From the NCBI GenBank assembly GCA_002503215.1, contig DARG01000025.1, positions 1 to 18,278 on the forward strand: DNA of 18,278 bases. The letters run 5' to 3'. Numbering within the stretch: position 1 is the stretch's first letter; every line of letters begins with the position of its first letter. Of this stretch, positions 1 to 7,505 are shown piece after piece. The position numbers and the translations under genes were made by a program. Below the pieces are notes generated by a model that worked only from the letters and a program-made list of their open reading frames with translations, had not been told where the DNA came from and ran no database searches. The DNA comes from Candidatus Parvarchaeota archaeon UBA446. Its GTDB lineage: Archaea; Nanobdellota; Nanobdellia; Parvarchaeales; Parvarchaeaceae.

Positions 1-492
1 ATGTGCATAGAATCGTTCAATGAAGTCATGAAAGAAGGACCACAGGCAAGAGAGGAGGTTCGCGGCGTCAAGATAGTACTTACTGATATGATGTTACATG
101 AAGACGCCATACACCGTGGACCTGCACAGGTTATACCTGCCGTTAGAGATGCAATAAAGGATGCGATGCTTCAGGCAAATCCAATAATACTTGAACCTAT
201 ACAGATATTAAGGGTAGACTTGCCGATGGCAAATCTAAGCAACATAAGTGCGCTTATACAGTCAAAGAGAGGTATTATAGACAATGTAAAGGACGATGGA
301 GATAAAGCTGTCATAACGGCCGAGATGCCAGTAGCTTCTACATTCAACTTTACAAATGAACTTAGATCCGGCACGGAAGGAAGAGGTTCGTGGTCGCTTG
401 CAGGAGAAACCTTCAAGAAACTACCTAGAGACATACAGCCTGTTATAATAAAACAGATAAGAGACAGAAAAGGATTAGAGCCTATGCAGTAA
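1..492 (+). CDS. Translation elongation factor EF-2, C-terminal part (5' truncated by window edge)
   Basis: This is the C-terminal end of archaeal EF-2, the GTPase that drives ribosomal translocation. The visible 163 residues match the end of domain IV and domain V. The diphthamide loop is intact: LHEDAIHRG at residues 32-40, with His38 (codon 112-114) being the residue that is converted to diphthamide in archaea and eukaryotes. The end of domain V, including SLAGETFKKLP, is also typical. A full archaeal EF-2 is about 730 residues, so roughly the first 570 lie upstream of the window. The ATG at position 1 is an internal methionine at the cut, not the true start. The stop is TAA at 490-492. 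It converges with the minus-strand gene ending at 571. Identity is very secure; diphthamide modification itself is inferred from the family. Confidence 0.96.
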   Translation: MCIESFNEVMKEGPQAREEVRGVKIVLTDMMLHEDAIHRGPAQVIPAVRDAIKDAMLQANPIILEPIQILRVDLPMANLSNISALIQSKRGIIDNVKDDGDKAVITAEMPVASTFNFTNELRSGTEGRGSWSLAGETFKKLPRDIQPVIIKQIRDRKGLEPMQ

Positions 493-570
493 ATGCATGT
501 CTTATTCTTCTATAGTTATAAAGTAATTTATTTGGTTACTGATAAAAAGCCATTTGTATTTGGTATATAA

Positions 571-2079
571 CTAATTTGTGGCGTTTACGCTGTAAACCGC
601 TCTTGCTCCATTGGTGCCGCTAAGATAAAGCGTGTACTGCACTCCCGAAAGCAATTCCAAAGTGACTAGACCTTCTCCAACGTTCATATTACCTAAATAT
701 GTGAGTGTTACACTTCCACCTGGTGAAAGAGCATAACCGAAGTTATTTGGCATTGAGAAGTTACTCTCATTTACAACGTAATTTGCGAAACGAGAATTAT
801 TATAGGTGAGGTTAAAATCTGAACTGTTTATATCGTTTATACTAACACTGCTTACATTCAATGGAAGATTTGCAAGCCCCTTACCAGAAAAAGGAAGGAA
901 CATTGTGCCGTTTGCTGATATTAAGAAGTTTATGGACATGCCATACATTATTTTTCTCATGATGTTTAATCTGTTTTGATTTGCTTTAATGTTATTCATT
1001 ATACTTATTTCTGTGTTATTGAACTGCTGTTGTATCTTTCTGCCTATGTTTCCAAATCCTGCTAAGCCTCCGTGGATATTGCCTCTTAATCCTCCAGATA
1101 TACTTATATTCATTCCATTGAGTTTGCTGTATAATGACTTATTAAGATTGCCCATGAATTTAGGCAAGCCGGAAATAATATTTGACTGGTTCCTGCTGTA
1201 GTTCAAAAGATACTTTGAAAGATATCCTCTGGAATAGTTGTAAGACTGGGAATAATTGTATTTATTTGAATATTTATGGCTGTTATTGAAAAGATACTGA
1301 GTATGATTAAGGGTAGAGATCAGCATTCCGTTCGACATCTTTAGTCTTAGGTTCTGCAGAATGACCGATTTATTCGAATTATCCTTTACTGTAACTGTAA
1401 CGTCTGTTAAATTTCCTTTCTGACTTAAGATCGCCGAAGTTATAGTTATATTCGCTCTTTCTGCAAACAAGGATCTGTTTATATTGGCAGGGATATGCGA
1501 TATGCTTCCGATCGTTTTATGTATTATACCGGTAGTTGATACTGCTGTAAGCGATGGAAGCAGTACATACTGCACAGAACCAGCAGTATAAACGGTTATA
1601 AGTGCAGGAGCAAAATCCAGCACTAAATCCGATGAGCTGTTGATTCTATTACTAGCTAAATTGGCAGTGATAATCGAACTGGGTACAGTAACATTATACA
1701 AAGTGCCGTTTATTACCGCCGATGCTGAAACGACATTGAATCCTATTAATTTTACTGATGAATTGACTGGAAGATTGACTTCTGCCAGTACTTTTGAAAC
1801 ATTGAACAGTGATAGTAAATCTATATTCCCAGTAGAATTAACGGTTTTTACGCCACCGGATGAATTTGTATAAGTATAAACCACGCTAAATGAAGAATAA
1901 GTTATTGACAAATTAGTCGTATTCGCAGGTACTTGCGCCGGGTCTGTAAGAGATATTGGAACAGCTGCTAATGAAGTGCTTGTAGTAGTTGTAGTAGTGA
2001 CATTTCCATGATAAGTAAAAGCCACTATTACTATTATGATAATTAAAACCAATATACCTGCAAGCAGTCCTTTATTCAT
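571..2079 (-). CDS. Membrane-anchored extracellular protein with DUF4382-like domain
   Basis: The 502-residue product starts with an uncleaved-type signal anchor (about residues 4-22), followed by a Thr-rich linker (27-36). Residues about 40-140 resemble the DUF4382 family as I remember it: an LTDPAQVP start, an IDLLSLFN segment, and an NGTLYNVTVPSS segment. The function of that family is not established. Residues 262-300 form an unusual Tyr/Asn/Ser-rich stretch with repeated NYS, 328-346 is glycine-rich, and about 347-380 looks helical. The C-terminal 60 residues look like a small beta domain. About 30 N-x-S/T sequons are spread along the chain, which suggests heavy N-glycosylation outside the cell. 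An AT-rich TATA-like element near 2101-2110 sits about 26 nt upstream of the ATG, so transcription is probably leaderless and divergent from the HIT gene. The cell-surface location is well supported; the role is unknown. Confidence 0.8.
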   Translation of the reverse strand: MNKGLLAGILVLIIIIVIVAFTYHGNVTTTTTTSTSLAAVPISLTDPAQVPANTTNLSITYSSFSVVYTYTNSSGGVKTVNSTGNIDLLSLFNVSKVLAEVNLPVNSSVKLIGFNVVSASAVINGTLYNVTVPSSIITANLASNRINSSSDLVLDFAPALITVYTAGSVQYVLLPSLTAVSTTGIIHKTIGSISHIPANINRSLFAERANITITSAILSQKGNLTDVTVTVKDNSNKSVILQNLRLKMSNGMLISTLNHTQYLFNNSHKYSNKYNYSQSYNYSRGYLSKYLLNYSRNQSNIISGLPKFMGNLNKSLYSKLNGMNISISGGLRGNIHGGLAGFGNIGRKIQQQFNNTEISIMNNIKANQNRLNIMRKIMYGMSINFLISANGTMFLPFSGKGLANLPLNVSSVSINDINSSDFNLTYNNSRFANYVVNESNFSMPNNFGYALSPGGSVTLTYLGNMNVGEGLVTLELLSGVQYTLYLSGTNGARAVYSVNATN

Positions 2080-2168
2080 AAAAATAGTAGTTATCCACAG
2101 TATTAATAATTTTTTTATTCAAAATTACGAACATGTAAAAGGATAATGCAAAGGGATAGTTATATTGA

Positions 2169-2177
2169 TATATAAAA
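2169..2177 (+). promoter_or_regulatory. TATA box for the HIT gene
   Basis: TATATAAAA at 2169-2177 is centred about 36 nt before the ATG at 2209. Archaeal transcription starts about 25 nt downstream of the TATA centre, so the transcript would have a leader of only about 10 nt. This supports ATG 2209 over the upstream TTG at 2200. Confidence 0.55.
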
Positions 2178-2208
2178 ACAATAAATAATCTTAATTTCTT
2201 TGATAACT

Positions 2209-2676
2209 ATGGAATGTCCATTTTGTCAGTCTACGATCCTGAAGAAAGAGAGCTTTTACGAAGATGATTTTTTTAGAGCCATATACAATTTACGCCCTGT
2301 AGTAAAAGGACACTGTCTTGTGATACCTAAAAGACATATAGAGGAGCTTTACCAGTTGAAAGAGAATGAGAGAAAAGACTTCATATATTTTTCAAACAAA
2401 GCCATATTCATAGCCGAAAAATACAGCGAAACTAACGAATTTGATTTCCTTCTTCAAAAAGGAGAGAACGCAGGACAAAGTATAAAACACCTGCATTTTC
2501 ATATCATACCCAGAAAAAAGAACGACATACTTAAAGTTGCAAAAAAAGAGTTTCTGAAGACTTTTCAAAAAGAAGAAAACTCTGACAAAGTAGTATCGGA
2601 ACAAGAAATGACAAAGATAGTTTCTGAGTTAAAATCCATCGCTGAAAAGCACAGACTGCAGATAAACGAGCTATAG
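2209..2676 (+). CDS. HIT-family (histidine triad) nucleotide hydrolase/transferase
   Basis: This 155-residue HIT protein carries the histidine-triad signature HLHFH (His94, His96, His98) followed by IIPR. The middle histidine of such a triad normally forms the covalent nucleotide intermediate. The N-terminus MECPFC has the CxxC common in the Hint/FHIT-like branch, and the GHCLVIPKRHI segment (34-43) is the usual conserved beta strand and turn. HIT proteins hydrolyse or transfer nucleotidyl groups, for example on AMP-amine, dinucleoside polyphosphate or adenylylated substrates. The substrate cannot be read from the sequence. The ATG at 2209 is chosen over a TTG three codons upstream because the family motif begins there and the TATA box position fits. 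The last 40 residues are Lys/Glu-rich and probably helical. A RelE-like gene starts 36 nt downstream with its own promoter-like element. Confidence 0.93.
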   Translation: MECPFCQSTILKKESFYEDDFFRAIYNLRPVVKGHCLVIPKRHIEELYQLKENERKDFIYFSNKAIFIAEKYSETNEFDFLLQKGENAGQSIKHLHFHIIPRKKNDILKVAKKEFLKTFQKEENSDKVVSEQEMTKIVSELKSIAEKHRLQINEL

Positions 2677-2682
2677 ATTAAG

Positions 2683-2690
2683 TATTTATA
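2683..2690 (+). promoter_or_regulatory. TATA-like element before the RelE-like gene
   Basis: TATTTATA at 2683-2690 is centred about 26 nt before the ATG at 2713, the spacing expected for a leaderless archaeal transcript. There is no Shine-Dalgarno motif directly before the ATG. Confidence 0.45.
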
Positions 2691-2712
2691 CTACTTTATC
2701 TCAGTAAAATTA

Positions 2713-3021
2713 ATGAATAATGAAGCCAAAAGAAAACTTGAAAACTTACTTGGAAACGGATCCGTGAACCTTAGGATAGGTGATAGCGCAGCGGGCGAGA
2801 TATATAGAATGTACAAAAAAGACGGAAATTATTTCAACAGGGTAAAAAAAGCAATCGATAAGATATGCTATAATCCCAAGCAGGCTGAGAAGCTTAGCGG
2901 ACCGATGAAAGGGTACTGCAGCAAACACGTAGGAAGCAAGGTCATAATATTTAGGTATAGTGATCCAAATAATGTTTACATTGAAAACTTAGATGAACAT
3001 GATTCTGCTTACGGTTTATAG
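2713..3021 (+). CDS. RelE/ParE-superfamily toxin-like protein (no antitoxin seen)
   Basis: The 102-residue protein has the pattern of RelE/ParE toxins. An N-terminal helical half ends in an NPKQAEKLSGPMKGY segment (54-68), which resembles the family's 'L.G..KGyRs.rvGd' core. After it come beta strands with KVIIFRY (76-82) and VYIENLDEHDSAY (88-100), whose HxxxY ending resembles the usual 'H...vY'. RelE members cleave ribosome-bound mRNA and ParE members poison gyrase; the sequence does not decide between them. No RelB/HTH/AbrB-like antitoxin gene lies on either side: upstream is the HIT gene and downstream a glycosyltransferase. It may therefore be an orphan, a domesticated homologue, or paired with an antitoxin elsewhere. 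The superfamily call is moderate because the members are short and divergent. Confidence 0.6.
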   Translation: MNNEAKRKLENLLGNGSVNLRIGDSAAGEIYRMYKKDGNYFNRVKKAIDKICYNPKQAEKLSGPMKGYCSKHVGSKVIIFRYSDPNNVYIENLDEHDSAYGL

Positions 3022-3022
3022 A

Positions 3023-3030
3023 TATAAATA
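3023..3030 (+). promoter_or_regulatory. TATA box for the glycosyltransferase operon
   Basis: TATAAATA at 3023-3030 follows the stop of the RelE-like gene and lies about 34 nt before the ATG at 3061. This predicts a start site near 3050 and a leader of about 10 nt. It is the best promoter candidate for the four-gene operon 3061-7505. Confidence 0.5.
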
Positions 3031-3060
3031 AAAAAAGCATATTCAATAGAAAGACCATGC

Positions 3061-4068
3061 ATGAAAAATTACATAATTATACCGACGTACAAGGAAGCGG
3101 AGAACCTTAAGGATTTGCTTCCGCTACTTGTTAAATATAATGTAATAGTCGTTGATGACCATTCCCTCGATGGAACTGACAGAATCTGCAGAAAATATAA
3201 AAACGTAAGATTGATAACCAGAAAGGATAAAAGGGGGCTTTCTTCTGCGGTTCTTGACGGCATACTTTCGATAAAAGACAGAGACGCAAAAATAGTGGTT
3301 ATGGACGCTGACTTTCAGCACGATCCAGCAAAAATACCAGAGTTCTTAGAGAAACTAAAAAAGTTCGATGTCGTATATGGACATAGAGAAGAAGCTCAAA
3401 TGAGTTTAAGCCGAAATATTATCTCTAAAGTAGCTTCTGTATTGGCAAAGAGCATGATAAACGGTATAAAGGATATAAAAGACCCGATGTCGGGTTACTT
3501 TGCATTTAAAAAAAGCTCTATTGATATTGAAAAGATAAAGCCCATTGGATACAAGATCATGCTAGATGTAATGGCAAGCATGAAAGAAGGCGGCAAAATA
3601 GGAGAGGTAAACTTTAAATTCGGAGACAGAAAAAATGGAAAGTCCAAGCTTACAAACAGAGTAATGTTAGACTTTATCCTGCAGCTAATGGAGCTTAATA
3701 ATTTCAGGTTCTTGAAATTTGCGCTTGTCGGTCTAAGCGGTATAGTGGTAAACGAGTTCTTTGCATTTGTATTCCATACTTTTCTGCCGCTTTACCTTGT
3801 TTTCATAGCATCGGCTGAGATATCCATACTAAGCAATTTTATACTTAACCATAAAATAACCTTTGAAAGTAGAGTGAGCATCAGGCAGGCACTGCCAAGG
3901 TATAATCTAATTGCCCTTGTCGGTCTCGTGATAAATGTTTCGACGGCTCTATACTTATCGATCTTTGTATATTATTTGTTAGCTAACCTTATAGGAATAA
4001 TAATAGCTTTTGTATTCAATTATATATTGTCTGAGAAATATGCATGGAAGTCTTATGAAAACGACTAA
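3061..4068 (+). CDS. GT2 polyprenyl/dolichol-phosphate sugar synthase fused to a GtrA-type membrane domain
   Basis: The 335-residue protein has two parts. Residues 1-205 are a GT-A fold family 2 glycosyltransferase: IIIPTYKEAEN at 5-15, the nucleotide-binding VVDDHSLDGTD at 30-40, and the metal-binding DADFQHDP at 82-89. This is the dolichol-phosphate mannose synthase (DPMS) type, which transfers a sugar from GDP- or UDP-sugar to a membrane polyprenyl phosphate. Residues about 215-333 are a GtrA-like domain of about four membrane helices with the characteristic LSNFILNHKITF and AFVFNYILSEKYAW blocks. The same architecture is known from the Pyrococcus DPMS. The product would serve as sugar donor for the membrane enzymes encoded downstream. 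The donor sugar (mannose or glucose) cannot be told. The next gene starts inside its 3' end, which indicates translational coupling. Confidence 0.92.
   Translation: MKNYIIIPTYKEAENLKDLLPLLVKYNVIVVDDHSLDGTDRICRKYKNVRLITRKDKRGLSSAVLDGILSIKDRDAKIVVMDADFQHDPAKIPEFLEKLKKFDVVYGHREEAQMSLSRNIISKVASVLAKSMINGIKDIKDPMSGYFAFKKSSIDIEKIKPIGYKIMLDVMASMKEGGKIGEVNFKFGDRKNGKSKLTNRVMLDFILQLMELNNFRFLKFALVGLSGIVVNEFFAFVFHTFLPLYLVFIASAEISILSNFILNHKITFESRVSIRQALPRYNLIALVGLVINVSTALYLSIFVYYLLANLIGIIIAFVFNYILSEKYAWKSYEND
4046..4050 (+). promoter_or_regulatory. Shine-Dalgarno-like GGAAG choosing the start of the GT-C-like gene
   Basis: GGAAG sits 4 nt before the ATG at 4055, inside the end of the preceding gene. It favours ATG 4055 over the in-frame ATG codons at 4010 and 4040. 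The match is short, so the choice is not certain. Confidence 0.4.
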
Positions 4069-5536
4069 ATTCTCTAGATATGTAAAGAAATTGGATAATT
4101 TCGTTTATACCCACAGGAAGTACCTGATACTTGCTTACCTTATAATATCAATAATATTCTTTTTCCTGCAGTTCAAGATTTTGAATAATTGGGACATGCT
4201 TGTGCGTATACTAAATTCAAACTACTTATTCCACGGCGGTTCATACTTTGAGAATCAGCGTGCCCTGTTGGAGAGTTTTACTATAGGCTTGCTGTCCTTT
4301 GTTTTCGGAGCATATGCGGTATATGCATTCATAGCCCTTTTCACAGCTATATTCTTTGTAGCAGTGTACTTTTTCTGCAAGGCATTCAAAATCGAATATA
4401 TACTTGTGCTAGGTATACTGCTTAACCCGTTCTTCCTGTTTTATGCAATAAAAAACGGATCTGAACTTCCAATGTATAGCTTCCTAATACTGTTCGTATC
4501 TTTTATACGTTTGAAAAAACCTATCGCTGGACTTTTCATGGCTCTTGCATTCGTATCAAAGTATGACAGCCTGTTCTTTCTTCCGTTATATCTTTTTATA
4601 ATCGACAGAAACCTGCTGAAGTCTGTAAAGAGAATATTAATGTTGATAGGAATAACATTACTGGCATTGGTCCCATTTTTTGTATACAACGCTTTGACAT
4701 ACCATGATATGTTTTTCTCTTTCTTTATGTCACTTAACCAGAATGCACCAGCTGTAAGTTCATTTTCTGTTTCAAACGCTTCTGCTTTTTACACTGGTTT
4801 CTTGGAACTGCTGGTATTAGTACCACTAATTTTTATGGTGATATTTCTAAACTGGAAGAAACTATATAGAATAATCAAAAATAAAATCAGAGACATAGCT
4901 ATTTTATCTTCTATGGCTGCACTTTCGATGTTAATTTACATATTCGCGAGCGGACTGTACGTAAATGGACTCGGAAGTTATAGATTTTTCCTTCTATTTA
5001 CAGTATCGCTGACACTTTTGTTATCATTATTCACAAACAGGAAAATGCTGCTCTTAACAGTATTATTCTTCATCGTTTCCGTGATAATAGCATACCATAT
5101 GCTTTTGCTCCAGCCACTCTTATCAAATACATTAACGGAGCAGACAAGCGCAGCAAAAACATTGCTTATACAAAAATACGGCACAGATAACTGTACGGTA
5201 CAGTCAAATAATTGGGTTTATCTTGATTATTATGGAATAAGCGCTACCTATATAAGAGGCGTGCAAAATTATTCTCAGTACCCTATTATAAATTTCGGAA
5301 AGCTATCTGGAAATTATACTTTTTACGGTGAAAAAGATGGTATATACCTTTATACTTACGGAATATCTAATACAAAATGCAGCTTCACTCCGGTGATAGA
5401 TTTAAAGTATGGGGTTAATTACTACATTAACCTTTCAAGAGAGAATTCTTCTCTCGGATGTAAAATGCTTTATGATAAAGTGCATTCTAGTTTAGTATTT
5501 TCGATGTGTAAATTTATAATAAAGGAAACGAATTAA
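4055..5536 (+). CDS. Multi-pass membrane protein, probable GT-C-type (polyprenyl-phosphate sugar dependent) glycosyltransferase
   Basis: The product is about 493 residues with roughly nine to ten hydrophobic helices and a C-terminal extracytoplasmic domain of about 130 residues that contains N-x-S/T sites. After the first membrane helix (23-40) comes a loop with NWDML (Asp47) and YFENQ. In GT-C enzymes such as PMT/ArnT/AglB types, this first external loop carries the catalytic acidic residue. A SKYDSLFFLPLYLF-like helix in the middle fits the same class. GT-C enzymes use lipid-linked sugars on the outer face, which matches the DPMS-like enzyme encoded immediately upstream. No precise family is recognised, so the catalytic call rests on topology and context. 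I chose ATG 4055 (14-nt overlap with the previous gene) from a GGAAG motif; ATG 4040 and 4010 are alternatives. Confidence 0.65.
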   Translation: MKTTKFSRYVKKLDNFVYTHRKYLILAYLIISIIFFFLQFKILNNWDMLVRILNSNYLFHGGSYFENQRALLESFTIGLLSFVFGAYAVYAFIALFTAIFFVAVYFFCKAFKIEYILVLGILLNPFFLFYAIKNGSELPMYSFLILFVSFIRLKKPIAGLFMALAFVSKYDSLFFLPLYLFIIDRNLLKSVKRILMLIGITLLALVPFFVYNALTYHDMFFSFFMSLNQNAPAVSSFSVSNASAFYTGFLELLVLVPLIFMVIFLNWKKLYRIIKNKIRDIAILSSMAALSMLIYIFASGLYVNGLGSYRFFLLFTVSLTLLLSLFTNRKMLLLTVLFFIVSVIIAYHMLLLQPLLSNTLTEQTSAAKTLLIQKYGTDNCTVQSNNWVYLDYYGISATYIRGVQNYSQYPIINFGKLSGNYTFYGEKDGIYLYTYGISNTKCSFTPVIDLKYGVNYYINLSRENSSLGCKMLYDKVHSSLVFSMCKFIIKETN

Positions 5537-5568
5537 AATTATTTAAGTTGAAATGAATAAGAGGATTA

Positions 5569-6837
5569 ATGATATACGCTAAATTACTGCTGGAGATAAT
5601 GTCGGGATTGGTACTTTTCCTGATATTTTTCTGGCTTTTTATATATTTTGACATAATAGAAAAAAAACACCGCATTAAAAAGCTAAAAGAAATACCAAAA
5701 ATAGCTGTTATTATACCTACGCTTTTTGAGGGAGAAGATCTGCGTTTATCGGTTGAGAGTGTCTTAAACAGCGACTACCCAAAAAATAAAATAAACATAT
5801 ATATAGGATTAAACAAAGCGACAGACAAAAAGACCAGATCTGTAGCATATTCCTTCAAAAATAAACTCGTAAAGGTCGTTGATACGGGAATAAACGGAAA
5901 AGCGGCTGTGATGAATTATGTCATTAAGAACTTTGTAAAGGAAGATTTTGTCGCAAGCCTCGATGCAGATTCCATAGCTGACAAATCAATGCTGAAGAAG
6001 CTGATACGGCCATTCAGTGATGAAAGCGTCGGGGCTGTAACTCCCTCAGTAGCAGTATACAATCCAAAGAAATTTGTACAGTCTATACAGAAATACGATT
6101 ACATCTTTTCTATAGTTCTTAGAAAAGCATTCAGCTATGTAGGTACCTTGATAGTAGCGCCGGGTCCTGGTTCAATATTCAGGAGATCTGCAATAGAGAA
6201 AATAGGATACTTTGACGAGAAAAACATAACCGAAGATATGGAGATAGCGATACATCTTTTAGTTGAAGGTTACAAAGTAGAAAATGTCATAGATGCCTTT
6301 TCTTACACTATAGCTCCGAGTTCTTTTTACGCCCTATTCAAACAAAGAGGCAGGTGGTATTCTGGTTTCTTCTTTAACATGTTAAAGTACAGGAGTAAGA
6401 TACTAAAGCAGAACGAAAACGGCAGAATCGACAAGAATATAATGTTTCTTATATTCTTATCGGTTGCTTTTTCAATAATTGCCCTGCCACTTGTTGGTTA
6501 CTATATATATTATTACTTATCAACTATCTTCATCAATGTATCCACTGTCGGCATACAGTTTTCACTGCATGAACTATACCAGATCATGGTAGACTCTTTC
6601 TACAGCTTTGATACCTTGTCTTTCCTTGGTATATTTTTGCTCTTATTCGGGTTATACTCTCTTTTCTACGCATTGAAAGCAATAACAAAAAAGGTCGACA
6701 CCGTAAAGGACACTATATATATAGCGCTGTACGTTACTCTATTCTCTTATTTTCTGGGACTTACGTGGTTATATGGTTTTATAAACGCAACGTTACTAAA
6801 TAAAAGAATAGCATGGAAAATAAAAAGTCGCAACTAA
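5569..6837 (+). CDS. Processive family 2 membrane glycosyltransferase (cellulose/hyaluronan synthase-like)
   Basis: The 422-residue protein has an N-terminal helix (7-29), a cytoplasmic GT2 domain (about 44-280) and four to five C-terminal helices (290-408). The motifs of processive GT2 enzymes are all present in order: IIPTLFEGED at 48-57, DAD at 132-134, TED at 221-223 (catalytic base) and QRGRW at 259-263 (the QxxRW motif). Such enzymes polymerise sugars from nucleotide donors and export the chain (BcsA, NodC, PgaC types), though some act singly on lipids. The product here cannot be assigned. GAGG at 5561-5564 lies 4 nt before the ATG, and an AT-rich element near 5540 could also be a promoter. 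It is third in the envelope operon, and the next gene overlaps it by 25 nt. Confidence 0.9.
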   Translation: MIYAKLLLEIMSGLVLFLIFFWLFIYFDIIEKKHRIKKLKEIPKIAVIIPTLFEGEDLRLSVESVLNSDYPKNKINIYIGLNKATDKKTRSVAYSFKNKLVKVVDTGINGKAAVMNYVIKNFVKEDFVASLDADSIADKSMLKKLIRPFSDESVGAVTPSVAVYNPKKFVQSIQKYDYIFSIVLRKAFSYVGTLIVAPGPGSIFRRSAIEKIGYFDEKNITEDMEIAIHLLVEGYKVENVIDAFSYTIAPSSFYALFKQRGRWYSGFFFNMLKYRSKILKQNENGRIDKNIMFLIFLSVAFSIIALPLVGYYIYYYLSTIFINVSTVGIQFSLHELYQIMVDSFYSFDTLSFLGIFLLLFGLYSLFYALKAITKKVDTVKDTIYIALYVTLFSYFLGLTWLYGFINATLLNKRIAWKIKSRN

Positions 6838-7505
6838 AGAAGAACAAAACAAAGCTATTGCTTGCCGCTTTGGCTATAACCTTTGCTATCTCAACTGCAT
6901 TCGCGCTTGGATATATTATCGCAAACGTAAAAGTACCTTTATTGCAGTCGCAGCTTAGTTCATATGAACAGTCGATACAATCGCTTTCGGTACTTTCAAA
7001 TATAGGCACTTCAAACTCTACTCTTTCATGCTCATTTATGGAAGGTGGTTTATCCTCTCTAGATCAGGAACTTCAGAATTTAAACAGTGAGATAACATCT
7101 GCTGATACAAATTCTCTATATAGCAGTTACTATTCAAATCTGATAAAACAGCTCACATACACCAGGATAAACTACTGGCTTTTGGCACAGAGAATAAAAA
7201 CGCAGTGCGGATACCAAATAGCCAATGTGCTAATGCTATATCCTCAAAACGGCTGCTCAAACTGCGGAACAGAAGGTTCTGAACTTTACTACCTTGAACA
7301 AAAATCAAACTACACTATTATAGCTACAGTTATAGACGCAGACATTAACATAAGCCAAGTAGAGACAATAGACAGAATTTACAACGTAACTACCTATCCT
7401 ACTTTGATAATAAATGAGAATAATACTTATGTGGGTTATGAAAACACACAACAACTGCAAAAAACTATCTGTGAATATTCTCCTAAGCTAGATATATGCA
7501 GCTAG
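6813..7505 (+). CDS. Membrane-anchored extracytoplasmic thioredoxin-fold protein
   Basis: The 230-residue protein has a Lys-rich N-terminus, a signal-anchor helix (about 14-36), a polar helical region rich in Ser/Gln (42-130), and a C-terminal thioredoxin-like domain (about 136-222). The active-site motif is CSNC (Cys148-Cys151) after the beta strand VLMLYP, and the cis-proline region is TTYPTLII (Pro196), as in thioredoxins and DsbA-like proteins. Four other cysteines (73, 132, 220, 229) could form disulfides. It is likely a thiol oxidoreductase or disulfide-handling protein on the outer face, but the partner is unknown. It overlaps the preceding glycosyltransferase gene by 25 nt with no clear Shine-Dalgarno, so translation is probably coupled. 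Its TAG stop is shared with the opposing truD stop in the palindrome CTAG. Confidence 0.82.
   Translation: MENKKSQLKKNKTKLLLAALAITFAISTAFALGYIIANVKVPLLQSQLSSYEQSIQSLSVLSNIGTSNSTLSCSFMEGGLSSLDQELQNLNSEITSADTNSLYSSYYSNLIKQLTYTRINYWLLAQRIKTQCGYQIANVLMLYPQNGCSNCGTEGSELYYLEQKSNYTIIATVIDADINISQVETIDRIYNVTTYPTLIINENNTYVGYENTQQLQKTICEYSPKLDICS

Noticed and set aside
1..492. EF-2 fragment as a separate short gene starting at ATG 1
   Set aside because: The sequence starts within domain IV of EF-2. The methionine falls at the cut edge and is most likely internal to a full-length gene.
2677..3021. A complete toxin-antitoxin module
   Set aside because: Only the RelE/ParE-like member is present. The 36 nt upstream hold a promoter-like element and no antitoxin frame, and downstream begins a glycosyltransferase operon.
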